A stretch of DNA of 64,000 nucleotides from Albidovulum sediminicola (GTDB lineage Bacteria > Pseudomonadota > Alphaproteobacteria > Rhodobacterales > Rhodobacteraceae), in the NCBI RefSeq assembly GCF_025751575.1, contig NZ_JAOWLA010000002.1, positions 186,001 through 250,000 of the forward strand. Direction: 5' to 3'. The notes under the pieces were generated by a model. The model did not search any database. It had not been told where the DNA came from and was given only the letters and a program-made list of their open reading frames with translations. Shown here in pieces: positions 31,662-40,807 of the stretch. Both the position numbers and the translations under genes were made by a program. How positions within the stretch are numbered: position 1 is the first letter of the stretch; every line of letters starts with the position of its first letter.

Positions 31662-33269
31662 TCAGATCATCATTTCCTTGGTCGCCGAGAGCGTCAGCGC
31701 AGGATGATCGCGCACGATGCGGTCGATGTCCCACTGCAGGCGGGTCAGATACACGATGTCGCCGTCGTGGTCCTGCGCGATGTGACCCTTGTTGGTGTTG
31801 ACGAACTTCTCCACATCCGTCTTGGGGCCCGTGACCCAGCGGGCGGACGTGAATTGCGTCGGCTCGAATCGGACGGGCAGGGAGTATTCGATCTCGATCC
31901 GGCTGGCCAGAACGTCGAATTGAAGCGCGCCGACGACGCCAACGATGAAGCCGGACCCGATCGAGGGCTTGAAGACCTTGGCGGCGCCCTCCTCGGCGAA
32001 TTGCATCAGCGCCTTTTCCAGGTGCTTGGCCTTCATCGGGTCGCCCGCGCGCACGTTTTGCAGCAGTTCCGGCGCGAAGGAGGGGATGCCGGTGAACCTG
32101 AGCGCCTCGCCCTCGGTCAGGGCGTCGCCGATCCGAAGCTGGCCGTGGTTCGGAATGCCGATGATGTCGCCCGCCCAGGCCTCTTCGGCCAGTTCGCGGT
32201 CGGCGGCAAGGAACAGAACCGGGTTCGACACCGCCATGGGCTTTTTGGAGCGGACGTGCAGGAGCTTCATGCCCCGTTCGAAATGACCGGAGGCAAGGCG
32301 AACGAAGGCCACGCGGTCGCGGTGCTTGGGGTCCATGTTGGCCTGGACCTTGAAGACGAAGCCCGTGACCTTGGGCTCTTCCGGCAGGATCTCGCGTTCG
32401 GCCGCCTTTTGCGGCTGTGGCTCGGGGCCGTAGTCGCCGATCCCGCGCATCAGTTCCTTCACCCCGAAGGAGTTGATGGCCGATCCGAACCAGATCGGCG
32501 TCATGTGGCCTTCAAGGAAGCTTTTGCGGTCGAAGGCGGGCAGAAGCTCGCGCGCCATCTCCAACTCTTCCTTGAGCTTGGCAAGAAGGTCGGCGGGCAC
32601 GCGCGCGGCAAGCTTGGGGTCGTCCAGGCCGCTGATCGCGACCGATTCCGCCACCTTGTTGCGGTCGGCGCGGTCCATGATCTCCAGCCGGTCGTGCAGC
32701 AGGTCATAGGCGCCGATGAAGTCGCGCCCCATCCCGATGGGCCAGCTTGCGGGCGCCACGTCGATGGCAAGGTTTTCCTGGATCTCGTCGATGATCTCGA
32801 ACGTGTCGCGGCTTTCGCGATCCATCTTGTTGCAGAAGGTCAGGATCGGCAGGTCGCGCAGGCGGCAGACCTCGAAGAGCTTGCGCGTTTGGCTTTCGAC
32901 CCCCTTCGCCCCGTCGATCACCATGATCGCGGCATCGACGGCGGTCAGCGTGCGATAGGTGTCCTCGGAAAAGTCGCTGTGGCCCGGCGTGTCCACCAGG
33001 TTGAAGCGGTACTGGTCGAAGTCAAAGGACATCGCCGAGGCGGAGACCGAGATGCCCCGGTCCTGTTCCAGCTTCATGAAGTCCGACCGCGTGCGCCGCG
33101 CCTCACCCTTGGCGCGCACCTGGCCCGCCATCTGGATCGCGCCGCCGAACAGCAGGAACTTTTCGGTCAGCGTCGTCTTGCCCGCATCTGGGTGCGAGAT
33201 GATGGCGAAGGTCCGGCGCCGGGCGATCTCGGCGGGCAGGGCGGGGCGATTGGCGACGTGTTCTGACAT
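31662..33269 (-). CDS. prfC: Peptide chain release factor 3
   Basis: Translational GTPase that removes RF1/RF2 from the ribosome after termination; 535 residues, normal length. G1 HPDAGKTTLTEKFL, the RF3-specific region FMKLEQDRGISVSASAMSF, G3 DTPGHSDFSEDTYR, and G4 NKMDRESRD are present. Domain 2 has GFVFKVQANMDPKHRDRVAFVRLASG. The C-terminal domain is complete. Start at 33269 (MSEHVANRPALPAEIARRRTFAIISHPDAGKT). The MOSC gene lies 54 bases upstream on the same strand. Confidence 0.95.
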   Translation of the reverse strand: MSEHVANRPALPAEIARRRTFAIISHPDAGKTTLTEKFLLFGGAIQMAGQVRAKGEARRTRSDFMKLEQDRGISVSASAMSFDFDQYRFNLVDTPGHSDFSEDTYRTLTAVDAAIMVIDGAKGVESQTRKLFEVCRLRDLPILTFCNKMDRESRDTFEIIDEIQENLAIDVAPASWPIGMGRDFIGAYDLLHDRLEIMDRADRNKVAESVAISGLDDPKLAARVPADLLAKLKEELEMARELLPAFDRKSFLEGHMTPIWFGSAINSFGVKELMRGIGDYGPEPQPQKAAEREILPEEPKVTGFVFKVQANMDPKHRDRVAFVRLASGHFERGMKLLHVRSKKPMAVSNPVLFLAADRELAEEAWAGDIIGIPNHGQLRIGDALTEGEALRFTGIPSFAPELLQNVRAGDPMKAKHLEKALMQFAEEGAAKVFKPSIGSGFIVGVVGALQFDVLASRIEIEYSLPVRFEPTQFTSARWVTGPKTDVEKFVNTNKGHIAQDHDGDIVYLTRLQWDIDRIVRDHPALTLSATKEMMI

Positions 33270-33323
33270 GGGCGGCATATAGCGCCCGTCTCGCGCAATG
33301 GGAAGATGGACCGCCGGTCCCGG

Positions 33324-33947
33324 TCAGGGGATCTTGCGCATCACGTCGCCCCGCCGGATGGTGCCGTCCCGGACAACGCGCCCGTAGATCCCGCGCAGGC
33401 GGTTGGCCTTGCCGGGGCCCATGTTGACGAAGAGGCAAGCATCCCGCCCGTAGCGGTCGATGAAGTTCTGGCAGCCGTTATGGGGTTGCTCGGTGAGAAT
33501 CAGTTCAGCGGTGCCGATCGCCACCCGCGTTCCCGGGGGCAGGTTCGCGGGGGAGAGGTCCATGTCGACAAAGACGTTGTCGCCCGCTGCGGCCCAGTTT
33601 TCCGCCGCGCCCGCGATGGCCTCGATGCAGCGCGCATTCATGATGCAGACCTGCACGTCGGGGTGCGGCGCGCCGTCCTCGGTCGAAAGCCAGCAGCCCT
33701 TCGCCCAGTGATCGCCGTGGACGCCGCCCTGGGCGCTGACCGTGACCTCCTCTGCCATCTGGCGTTGCCCGGCGGCGGGCCGCACCACAAGGGCGCGCAC
33801 GACCCCCTCATCGGCGGGTGACGACAGGATATGGTCCAGCGCCGCCGCGAGTTCTTCGCGGCTGCGAAAGCGGTCGGTGGCGGGGGGGATCTTGGCTTCG
33901 GCGTTCTGCACTTGCGGACCCTTTCCTGCGGGAGGCGCGCAAAGCAT
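33324..33947 (-). CDS. MOSC domain-containing protein
   Basis: About 207 residues. A MOSC fold of the MOCO sulfurase C-terminal/YiiM type: VRALVVRPAAGQRQ, GGVHGDHWAKGCW, the GDNVFVDMDLSPANLPPGTRVAIGTAELILTEQPHNGC segment with the conserved cysteine, then NRLRGIYGRVVRDG. Family members bind molybdenum cofactor or handle sulfur. The start is uncertain: ATG 33947 is given, but a GTG at 33911 with a purine-rich upstream region would remove a poorly conserved leader. Divergent from the SDR gene. Confidence 0.8.
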   Translation of the reverse strand: MLCAPPAGKGPQVQNAEAKIPPATDRFRSREELAAALDHILSSPADEGVVRALVVRPAAGQRQMAEEVTVSAQGGVHGDHWAKGCWLSTEDGAPHPDVQVCIMNARCIEAIAGAAENWAAAGDNVFVDMDLSPANLPPGTRVAIGTAELILTEQPHNGCQNFIDRYGRDACLFVNMGPGKANRLRGIYGRVVRDGTIRRGDVMRKIP

Positions 33948-34049
33948 GCAGGTGTCGGACCCATGCGTCAATCTGGGGGCGGAAAACTCGGGTCTGGCCC
34001 TCACGCCCTGTTTCGATATCCTCTCGCGCAGAACAGAAGGGGACTGGCT

Positions 34050-34829
34050 ATGGATCTTGGGATTCGCGGAAAACGTGCGCTTGTCTGCGCCTCCTCTAAG
34101 GGGCTTGGCCGCGGTTCGGCCGAGGCGCTGGCGGCGGCGGGCGTCGATCTGGTGATGAATGCCCGGGGCACCGAGGTGCTGGAGGCGACGGCGGCCGAAA
34201 TCCGCGCCCGATACGGGGTCCAGGTCACGACGGTCGCGGCGGATGTGGCGACAGAGGCTGGGCGGGGGGCCTTGCTGGAGGCCGCGGGCGCCGTCGATAT
34301 CCTGGTCAACAACGCGGGCGGTCCCCCGCCGGGGCTCTGGTCCGACTGGGACCGCGACGACTTCATCCGGGCGCTCGACGCGAACATGCTGGCGCCGATC
34401 GCTCTCATGAAAGCCTTGATGCCGGGAATGATCGAACGGCGCTGGGGCCGGGTGGTCAACATCACCTCAAGCGCCGTCAAGGCGCCGATCCCGGCGCTTG
34501 GGCTTTCGAACAGCGCGCGCGCGGGGTTGACGGGCTATGTAGCGGGCACCGCGCGCCAGGTCGCGCGCCACGGCGTGACGATCAACAACCTGCTGCCGGG
34601 CATCCATGCGACGGACCGGGCCAATGCCCTCGACCAGGGCATCGTCAAGGCCGAGGGCCTGACGCTGGAGGAGGCACGGGCGCGGCGCGCGGCGTCGATC
34701 CCTGCCGGCCGTTACGGCACGATCGAGGAGTTCGGGGCCACCTGCGCCTTCCTCTGTTCGGTTCATGCCGGCTTCATCGTTGGGCAGAACATCCTGGTCG
34801 ATGGGGGCAGCGTGAACCTGACGCTGTGA
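34050..34829 (+). CDS. SDR family oxidoreductase
   Basis: 259 residues. Short-chain dehydrogenase with a variant cofactor loop ASSKGLGRGSAEALAAAG (in place of TGxxxGxG), NNAG at VDILVNNAGGPPPG, and active-site ITSSAVKAPIPALGLSNSARAG, where asparagine/serine replaces the usual Tyr-x-x-x-Lys pair. The Ser in ITSS is kept, but the catalytic Tyr position appears to read S-N-S, as in the FabG-like subgroup that lacks YxxxK. The C-terminal VDGGSVNLTL is standard. Start at 34050 after AGAAGGGG. Substrate unknown. Confidence 0.85.
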   Translation: MDLGIRGKRALVCASSKGLGRGSAEALAAAGVDLVMNARGTEVLEATAAEIRARYGVQVTTVAADVATEAGRGALLEAAGAVDILVNNAGGPPPGLWSDWDRDDFIRALDANMLAPIALMKALMPGMIERRWGRVVNITSSAVKAPIPALGLSNSARAGLTGYVAGTARQVARHGVTINNLLPGIHATDRANALDQGIVKAEGLTLEEARARRAASIPAGRYGTIEEFGATCAFLCSVHAGFIVGQNILVDGGSVNLTL

Positions 34830-34929
34830 CGCAGCCGCCTTCGGGTGCTTGCGACGGCCTGCCCGGCCTGTTATCGGGAGGGGAAACCTGACGATTTCCC
34901 TCGGGGAAAACAGGCAAAAAGAGGACGAC

Positions 34930-36015
34930 GTGACCGCGACACCGCCACGGCTGGAGGTTCAGAACCTGATCCGCGTCTATGACGGCCGGACGGTGGTGGA
35001 CGATGTGTCGCTGACGATCGAGGCGGGGCAGGTGACCTGCCTGCTCGGGCCGTCGGGCTGCGGCAAGTCCACGACCCTGCGCATGATCGCGGGCGTGGAC
35101 ATGCAGGACGCGGGCCGCATCTTCGTCGATGGGAGCCTCGTCTGCGACACGGTCTTCCGCGTGCCGCCCGAACGTCGCTCGATCGGCCTGATGTTCCAGG
35201 ATTTCGCGCTGTTCCCGCATCTGAGCGTGGCCGAGAACATCGCCTTCGGTCTTCCCCGCTCCGACAGCACGAGGATGGCGCGGGTCGAGGAACTGCTGGA
35301 GCGCGTGGCGCTGTCGGGCTTCGGGCCGAAGTACCCGCACGAGCTTTCCGGGGGCGAACAGCAGCGGGTGGCGCTGGCCCGTGCGCTGGCGCCGCGCCCG
35401 CGCATCCTGCTGATGGACGAGCCGTTCTCGGGCCTGGATGAACGGCTGCGCGACGGCATTCGCGACGACACGCTCGCCCTGCTGAAGGAAGAAGGGGCGG
35501 CGGTCCTTCTGGTCACGCACGAACCGCATGAGGCGATGCGCATGGCCGATCAGATCGCGCTGATGCGCGCGGGGCGGATCGTCCAGCGGGGCGCGCCCTA
35601 CAACCTTTACAACGCTCCGGTGGACCGGGCGGCGGCGGCCTTCTTCTCCGACATCAACATCCTTGAGGGCATGGTCCAGGGCGCCCTGACCGAGACCCCG
35701 TTCGGGGAGTTCCTGACCCCCGGCCTCGCCGACGGCACGGCGGTCGAAATCGTCATCCGTCCGCAGCATCTGAAGATCGACTTCGACCGCGCGGGAAAGG
35801 GCCCGTTGCCCACCGCCGTTGACGGAACCCCTGCCCGGGCCGAGGTCGCGCGCGCCCGCTTCATGGGCCGCGAAAGCCTGGTGGAGTTCCGGCTTTGCCA
35901 CGACGGGCGCATCCTGAAGGCGACGGTTCCGGCCGTCTTCCTGCCCAAGCCTGGAACGCCCATGTGGCTGATGCTGCGCCGCGACCGCTGCTTCGTCTTC
36001 CCTAAGGCGGGCTGA
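34930..36015 (+). CDS. ABC transporter ATP-binding protein (Fe3+/polyamine type)
   Basis: 361 residues from GTG 34930 after AAAGAGG. Walker A GPSGCGKSTTLRM, Q-loop MFQDFALFPHLSV, signature LSGGEQQRVALARAL, Walker B ILLMDEPFSGLDE and switch H VTHEPHEAM make a complete nucleotide-binding domain. A TOBE-type C-terminal domain follows (about 250-361: IVIRPQHLKIDF, RARFMGRESLVEFRL), as in FbpC/PotA. No permease or binding-protein gene lies next to it, so its partner is elsewhere or lost. Convergent with the WYL gene, 4 bases apart. Confidence 0.85.
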   Translation: MTATPPRLEVQNLIRVYDGRTVVDDVSLTIEAGQVTCLLGPSGCGKSTTLRMIAGVDMQDAGRIFVDGSLVCDTVFRVPPERRSIGLMFQDFALFPHLSVAENIAFGLPRSDSTRMARVEELLERVALSGFGPKYPHELSGGEQQRVALARALAPRPRILLMDEPFSGLDERLRDGIRDDTLALLKEEGAAVLLVTHEPHEAMRMADQIALMRAGRIVQRGAPYNLYNAPVDRAAAAFFSDINILEGMVQGALTETPFGEFLTPGLADGTAVEIVIRPQHLKIDFDRAGKGPLPTAVDGTPARAEVARARFMGRESLVEFRLCHDGRILKATVPAVFLPKPGTPMWLMLRRDRCFVFPKAG

Positions 36016-36019
36016 GACC

Positions 36020-36694
36020 TCAGGGCTCCGCCTGCCGGGCCAGGTAGTCCTCGACCGTCCGTCCGGGTTCGGGCAGGAAGGCGCCGCCATCGGGCACCAG
36101 CGCCTGGATCATGTCGACGCGGAACATGCGGAAATCGCCGCGCAGCTCGCACCAGGCCAGAAGCGTCCAGACCTTGCCCCAGAACTCCAGTTGCAGGGGC
36201 CGGATACGGCGCTGGGTCTCCGTTTCTGCCTCGTCGCGATAGGACAGCGCGAGCGTGAGGTGTTCGCGGATCGCGCGGCGGATCAGGCCAAGGTGGGGGG
36301 CGGCACGCGCGGCCTCCGCACTTGAAAAGACGAAGCTGTCGCTGCCGGCCTCGGCCAGGATGGTGGGGGCCACAGCCGCGATCTTGGCGCGCAGGCTGAC
36401 CGCCGCGCGTGCCGCCGTCTGGTCCGCGCCCGAGGCGACAAGGCCGAGGCCGAGCCTCAGCGCCTCGAACTCGTCGCGCGACAGAGCGACCGGGGGGAGC
36501 GCGACGGGATCGCGCAGCATGTAGCCGATGCCACGCTCCCCCTCGATCGGGACGCCCCCGGCCTGAAGCCGCCCCATGTCGCGCCAGATGGTTCGAACCG
36601 AAACGCCGGTCGTCAGCGCAAGCTCCGCCGCGCGATGGAGCTTGCCATCGCTGAGGATGCGGATCAGGTCGAGCAGGCGGTCGGAACGGGGCAT
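36020..36694 (-). CDS. WYL-domain transcriptional regulator (YafY type)
   Basis: 224 residues. N-terminal winged helix-turn-helix (MPRSDRLLDLIRILSDGKLHRAAELALTTGVSVRTIWRDMGRLQAGGVPIEGERGIGYML) and a WYL-like ligand domain (about 135-215: LALSYRDEAETETQRRIRPLQLEFWGKVWTLLAWCELRGDFRMFRVDMI). Such regulators bind DNA and sense ligands or nucleic acid. A GACAG-AATC-CTGTC palindrome 90 bases upstream (36785-36798) could be its operator. Target gene unknown. Confidence 0.85.
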   Translation of the reverse strand: MPRSDRLLDLIRILSDGKLHRAAELALTTGVSVRTIWRDMGRLQAGGVPIEGERGIGYMLRDPVALPPVALSRDEFEALRLGLGLVASGADQTAARAAVSLRAKIAAVAPTILAEAGSDSFVFSSAEAARAAPHLGLIRRAIREHLTLALSYRDEAETETQRRIRPLQLEFWGKVWTLLAWCELRGDFRMFRVDMIQALVPDGGAFLPEPGRTVEDYLARQAEP

Positions 36695-36784
36695 GTCGGA
36701 TCTGCTGAGGGGTCTGCATCAGGTCGGCGGTGGCCCGCGCGGGCCGATCCTGCCTGAAAGCGGGGGTGAAGGGCAAGACATACC

Positions 36785-36798
36785 GACAGAATCCTGTC
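36785..36798. promoter_or_regulatory. Palindrome between the WYL regulator and tatA
   Basis: GACAG-AATC-CTGTC, perfect 5-bp arms. It sits 87 bases before the regulator start and 130 bases before tatA. Position and symmetry suggest an operator for autoregulation; no binding evidence. Confidence 0.3.
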
Positions 36799-36927
36799 AG
36801 TTGCCGCGTGATCCCGCATGATGTGACGATGGCGCAGCCCCCGGTTTCGGTCTTTGATACATGTCGGAAAGCCGGCAAGCCGCCGGCACGGCGTCCCGAC
36901 GGGCGCCCCTTGTTGGAGGAACTGAAG

Positions 36928-37134
36928 ATGCAGATGGGTCCCTGGCAGATCCTGGTGATCGCAATCGTAGTGCTGGTGCTTTTCGGGCGCGGCAAGATCA
37001 GCTCGCTCATGGGCGAGGTCGGCAAGGGCATCACCGCCTTCAAGAAAGGCGTGAAGGACAGCACCGCCGAGATTGAGAAGGAAGCCTCCGAGGCGGCCAA
37101 GGACGTGACGCCGGAAGAGAAAGACAAGGCCTGA
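36928..37134 (+). CDS. tatA: Sec-independent protein translocase TatA
   Basis: 68 residues. Forms the pore-like oligomer of the twin-arginine pathway for exporting folded proteins. One N-terminal transmembrane helix (PWQILVIAIVVLVLFG), the FGRGKI hinge, an amphipathic helix SSLMGEVGKGITAFKKGVKD, and an acidic tail. The start at 36928 follows GGAGGAACTGAAG. First gene of tatABC. Confidence 0.93.
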   Translation: MQMGPWQILVIAIVVLVLFGRGKISSLMGEVGKGITAFKKGVKDSTAEIEKEASEAAKDVTPEEKDKA

Positions 37135-37157
37135 GTTCGGGCTGACGGGGGCCGCAG

Positions 37158-37850
37158 ATGTTCAATATGGGCTGGACCGAGCTTCTGGTCATCGGGGTCG
37201 TGGCGCTGATCGTCATCGGCCCTAAGGACCTGCCGGAAATGTTCCGCCAGCTCGGGCGGTTCACCGGAAAGATCCGCGCGATGGGGCGGGAGTTCCAGCG
37301 TGCGATGGATCAGGCGGCCAAGGAATCGGGCGTCAACGACGTGGCCAAGGACCTGAAGACGGCGACCTCCTCCAAGGCGCTGGGGCTTGACGCGGTCAAG
37401 GATGCGGCGGACCGCTTCGAAAAGTGGGATCCGCTGAAGCAGAGCAAACCCTCGACGAAGCCTTTCCCCTCCGCTGCCAAGCCCGAGGTGGCGAAGGCCG
37501 ACGCGCCGGCGGCGGCGCCTGACACCGCCGGTCCCGCTGCGGTTACCGACAAGCCCAAGCACGGGGCCGCGACCCAGGCGCTGGCGGAAAAACAAGCCGC
37601 GCGCAAGGCCGTCATCGCCGAGACCAACGCCAAGCTGAAGGCCATCGACGAAGGCGCGGCATCGGCGCAAGCAGTGCCGGCCGAAAAGCCCGCCGAAAAG
37701 CCCGCCGAAAAGCCCGCCGCGAAACCGGCGGCCAAACCGAGGGCCAAGGCCCCCGCAAAGCCCAAGGCTGCCGCTGACACGACCGCATCCGCCGACAAGC
37801 CCGCGCCGAAACCCCGCGCCCCGCGCAAGAAGAAGGCCGACGAGGCATGA
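37158..37850 (+). CDS. tatB: Sec-independent protein translocase TatB
   Basis: 230 residues. Receptor partner of TatC for twin-arginine signal peptides. N-terminal helix with [50 protein letters not shown] is diagnostic for TatB. The C-terminal half (about 105-230) is a disordered Ala/Lys/Pro tail, longer than in E. coli, with three exact 12-base repeats encoding AEKP (37680-37715). The stop overlaps tatC by ATGA. Confidence 0.92.
   Translation: MFNMGWTELLVIGVVALIVIGPKDLPEMFRQLGRFTGKIRAMGREFQRAMDQAAKESGVNDVAKDLKTATSSKALGLDAVKDAADRFEKWDPLKQSKPSTKPFPSAAKPEVAKADAPAAAPDTAGPAAVTDKPKHGAATQALAEKQAARKAVIAETNAKLKAIDEGAASAQAVPAEKPAEKPAEKPAAKPAAKPRAKAPAKPKAAADTTASADKPAPKPRAPRKKKADEA
37680..37715 (+). 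repeat. Three exact 12-bp tandem repeats inside tatB
   Basis: GCCGAAAAGCCC three times in a row, encoding AEKP repeats in the disordered tail. Copy number could vary between strains by slippage without shifting frame. Confidence 0.8.
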
Positions 37851-38695
37851 CGAACTCCGATCAAATCGACGATTCCGCCGCCCCTCTGATCGAGCATCTG
37901 CGCGAGCTGCGCACGCGCGTCCTTTACTCGATCTCCGCCTTCGCGGCCTGTTTCGTCGTCGGCTACGTCGTCTGGGAATACATCTTCCGCTTCCTCGCCC
38001 GGCCGATGTGCATGGTCCTGACCGAGCGCGGTCAGGAATGCCAGCTCATCCTCGTGAAGATGCAGGAGGGTTTCTTCGTCGCCATCAAGATCGCGCTTTG
38101 GGGCGGCTTCGCGCTGGCCTTCCCGATCATCGCCTATCAGATGTGGCGCTTCGTGGCCCCAGGCCTCTACCGCTCGGAAAAGGCGGCGTTCCTGCCGTTC
38201 CTCGTCGCCTCGCCCGTGATGTTCCTGATCGGCGGGGCATTCGCCTACTACATCATCCTGCCCTTCGCGTTCCGCTTCTTCCTGGGGTTCCAGGATGTGT
38301 TCGCCGAAGCGATCAAGGAGGGGGGATCCCTGTCCTCGCCGCCGACCGGGATTTCATTCCTTGGCTCGATGGAGGCCTACCTGTCGCTGACCATGACCTT
38401 CGTGATGGCCTTCGGACTGTGTTTCCAGCTGCCGGTCCTGCTGACCCTGATGGGCAAGGCGGGGCTGATCACCTCCCAGGGGCTGAAGGCCACGCGGAAA
38501 TACGCGGTCGTGGCGATCCTCGGGGTTGCGGCGGTCGTGACGCCGCCGGATGTCTTCTCGCAAGTCATCCTCTTTGGCGCGATCTACCCGCTTTACGAGA
38601 TGTCGATCTTCCTCATCACCCGCTTCGAGCGGCAGCGCGAGGCACAGGCCCGTGCCGACGGCACCTGGGAAGAGGACGACGAGGACGCGGCGTGA
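37847..38695 (+). CDS. tatC: Sec-independent protein translocase TatC
   Basis: 282 residues, six transmembrane helices. Recognises the twin-arginine signal. Conserved N-terminal [16 protein letters not shown] with the essential Glu, the FLARPM periplasmic loop, and [27 protein letters not shown]. The ATGA overlap with tatB and the GTG of the next gene overlapping the stop indicate one operon. Confidence 0.95.
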   Translation: MTNSDQIDDSAAPLIEHLRELRTRVLYSISAFAACFVVGYVVWEYIFRFLARPMCMVLTERGQECQLILVKMQEGFFVAIKIALWGGFALAFPIIAYQMWRFVAPGLYRSEKAAFLPFLVASPVMFLIGGAFAYYIILPFAFRFFLGFQDVFAEAIKEGGSLSSPPTGISFLGSMEAYLSLTMTFVMAFGLCFQLPVLLTLMGKAGLITSQGLKATRKYAVVAILGVAAVVTPPDVFSQVILFGAIYPLYEMSIFLITRFERQREAQARADGTWEEDDEDAA

Positions 38696-39534
38696 GCGCC
38701 GAGGACCTGAAGCGCATCGCCGACGCGCTTGAGCGGATGGCCCCGGCGCCCGCGCGCGCGCCGGACTGGACGTCAGCCGACGCCTTCGTCTGGCACAGTT
38801 CGCCCGACCGTCTCGACCCGGTGCCGGAGGTCGCGCGGGTCGACCTGTCGCTTCTCGTCGCGGTGGACCGGGCGCGCAACACGCTGCTGGAAAACACCCT
38901 CCAGTTCGCGAAGGGTTTCGCGGCCAATAACGCGCTTCTTTGGGGGGCGCGGGGGATGGGCAAGTCCTCTCTCGTCAAGGCGGTCCATGCCGAGGTGGTC
39001 CATCAGGGCCTGCCGCTGAAGATCGTCGAACTGAGCCGCGAGGACCTGCCCAGCATCGGCCGGCTTCTGGGACATCTGCGCGGGGCGCGCGATCACCGCT
39101 TCCTGCTTTTCTGCGACGACCTGTCGTTTTCCCATGACGACCAGCACTACAAGGCGCTGAAGGCGGTCCTGGACGGCGGGATCGAAGGGCGACCCGCCAA
39201 CGTCATCTTCTACGCGACCTCGAACCGGCGCCACCTGATGCCGCGCGACATGATCGAGAATGAACGCTCAAGCGCCATCAACCCCTCCGAAGCGGTGGAG
39301 GAGAAGGTTTCGCTTTCGGACCGTTTCGGGCTCTGGCTGGGCTTCCACCCCTGTAGCCAGGGCGAATACCTGGACATGATCCGGGGCTATTGCGCGGCCT
39401 ATGGGGTTGCGGTCGAGGAGGCCGCGCTGCGCGCCGAGGCGATCGAATGGCAGGCCACGCGCGGGGCGCGGTCGGGCCGGGTCGCATGGCAATTCTTCAC
39501 CGACCTCGCGGGGCGGCACGGCGTCCGGCTTTGA
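38692..39534 (+). CDS. AAA ATPase, DUF815 family
   Basis: 280 residues. Single AAA domain: Walker [20 protein letters not shown], Walker [36 protein letters not shown], sensor [20 protein letters not shown], and an arginine region near [12 protein letters not shown]. This is the DUF815 family, whose cellular role is not defined. The GTG start (38692) overlaps the tatC stop, so it is co-translated with the Tat genes; a link to Tat export is possible but unproven. Confidence 0.85.
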   Translation: MSAEDLKRIADALERMAPAPARAPDWTSADAFVWHSSPDRLDPVPEVARVDLSLLVAVDRARNTLLENTLQFAKGFAANNALLWGARGMGKSSLVKAVHAEVVHQGLPLKIVELSREDLPSIGRLLGHLRGARDHRFLLFCDDLSFSHDDQHYKALKAVLDGGIEGRPANVIFYATSNRRHLMPRDMIENERSSAINPSEAVEEKVSLSDRFGLWLGFHPCSQGEYLDMIRGYCAAYGVAVEEAALRAEAIEWQATRGARSGRVAWQFFTDLAGRHGVRL

Positions 39535-39576
39535 CCCAAGGGGGCCGCCCGCGCGCGTCGCAGGCGGTCGATCTGG

Positions 39577-40749
39577 TTACTTCAGGTAGGGAACCGGGTC
39601 CGTGCTGTCGAGGCCCTGACGCACCTCGAAATGCAGGAACGCCGGGTCAGAGGCGCGTACCACGGCGATCGGCTGGCCGCGCTTGACCTTGTCACCCTTG
39701 GCGACCTTGATGCCGTCGATATTGGCGTAGACTGTCAGCAGGTTGCCGTCGTGCCGGATGACGAGGATCGGCACCTGATCGGTGTCCTTGGTGATCGCCG
39801 CGACCGTGCCGTCGCCAGCCGCCTTCACCGCCGTTCCTGCGGATGCGCCGATATCGATCCCGTCGTTCTTCTTCTTTTGGTACGCGCGGATGATCTTGCC
39901 CTCGACCGGCATGCCGAGACGGGAGGCCGACGTGCGCTCCGAGCCCAGGTCGGGGGAAGCCGGGGCGGCCACAGGCGCCGCTGCGGGCGTGGTCTTCTCC
40001 GCCGGGAGCGGGGTCGAGGCCGAGGGCGGCAGGGGCGTGGGCGAGCCCTGGCCGGGTTGGGTGACAGGCTCGCTCAGCGTGCCGGTCGCGGCGACCGGGA
40101 TCAGAAGGTACTGGCCCTCGCGCACCGAAAGGTCGGCGCCAAGCCCGTTCCAGTCCGCCATCGCCTTGACGTTGACGTTGTAGAGCCGCGCGATGGAATA
40201 GGCGGTTTCGCCGCGCTGGACGCGGTGGCGGATCGGCTCGCCCGTCGGTGCGCCCGCGGGCTTTGCTGCGGCGGGCTGCGCCTGCGAAGTAGCGCCCGTC
40301 TGCGCCCGGTCGATGGCGGAGGAGGCGATGGCCGTCACGTCGATCCCGCCGCCGGGGGCGGCGGTCACGGGCACACCGGGCGTTCCCATCGGGCCTGCGG
40401 CCACGCGGGCGGGCAGCACCAGGACCTCGCCCCGGCGCAGCGGGGTGCCGAGCGGGACGGCGTTGAACCGGGCCAGCTCGTCGGCGTTGACGCCGACGCG
40501 GGTGGCAACCGCGGCGACGGTGTCGCCATCCTGTGCGACCGCGACCTGGTAGTTCGGATAGGTTATCACGCCCCGGGAGTCTGTGCTGGGGCGCGGCTGC
40601 ACCGCCTGGGCGGCCGCATCGGCGGTCGACAGCCCGCCGCCGCCATAGCGCCTGAAGTCCGGGTCAAAGCCGTTGCAGGCCGCAAGGGACAGCGCCGAGA
40701 CACCAAGCAGCGCCACGGGCATAAACCGGCTTTTCCGGGAAGACATCAT
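39577..40749 (-). CDS. LysM/M23 lipoprotein (NlpD-like, degenerate peptidase)
   Basis: 390 residues. The start at 40749 follows AGGAG and gives a lipoprotein signal (VALLGVSALSLAAC lipobox). Two LysM domains bind peptidoglycan (about 60-115 and 175-220), a Pro/Ala linker follows, then a LytM/M23 domain (about 290-385). Active-site residues are altered: NDGIDI replaces HxGxD, YANIDG replaces the middle histidine, and FLHFEVR keeps only one of HxH. So it is probably an activator of an amidase, as for E. coli NlpD/EnvC, rather than a hydrolase. Groups with pcm and surE as in many proteobacteria. Confidence 0.88.
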   Translation of the reverse strand: MMSSRKSRFMPVALLGVSALSLAACNGFDPDFRRYGGGGLSTADAAAQAVQPRPSTDSRGVITYPNYQVAVAQDGDTVAAVATRVGVNADELARFNAVPLGTPLRRGEVLVLPARVAAGPMGTPGVPVTAAPGGGIDVTAIASSAIDRAQTGATSQAQPAAAKPAGAPTGEPIRHRVQRGETAYSIARLYNVNVKAMADWNGLGADLSVREGQYLLIPVAATGTLSEPVTQPGQGSPTPLPPSASTPLPAEKTTPAAAPVAAPASPDLGSERTSASRLGMPVEGKIIRAYQKKKNDGIDIGASAGTAVKAAGDGTVAAITKDTDQVPILVIRHDGNLLTVYANIDGIKVAKGDKVKRGQPIAVVRASDPAFLHFEVRQGLDSTDPVPYLK

Positions 40750-40807
40750 CGCTCGCTCCTCATTGCACGGGCCCTGTTTTCCGGGCCTTGGTGTCACTTT
40801 CCGGGGC

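Noticed and set aside
36590-36604. GGTTCGAAC resembling a tRNA T-loop
   Set aside because: Lies inside the WYL regulator gene; no acceptor or anticodon stem could be drawn around it.
37680-37715. Tandem 12-bp units as a CRISPR or mobile-element repeat
   Set aside because: The units are in frame within tatB, encode AEKP, and have no spacers.
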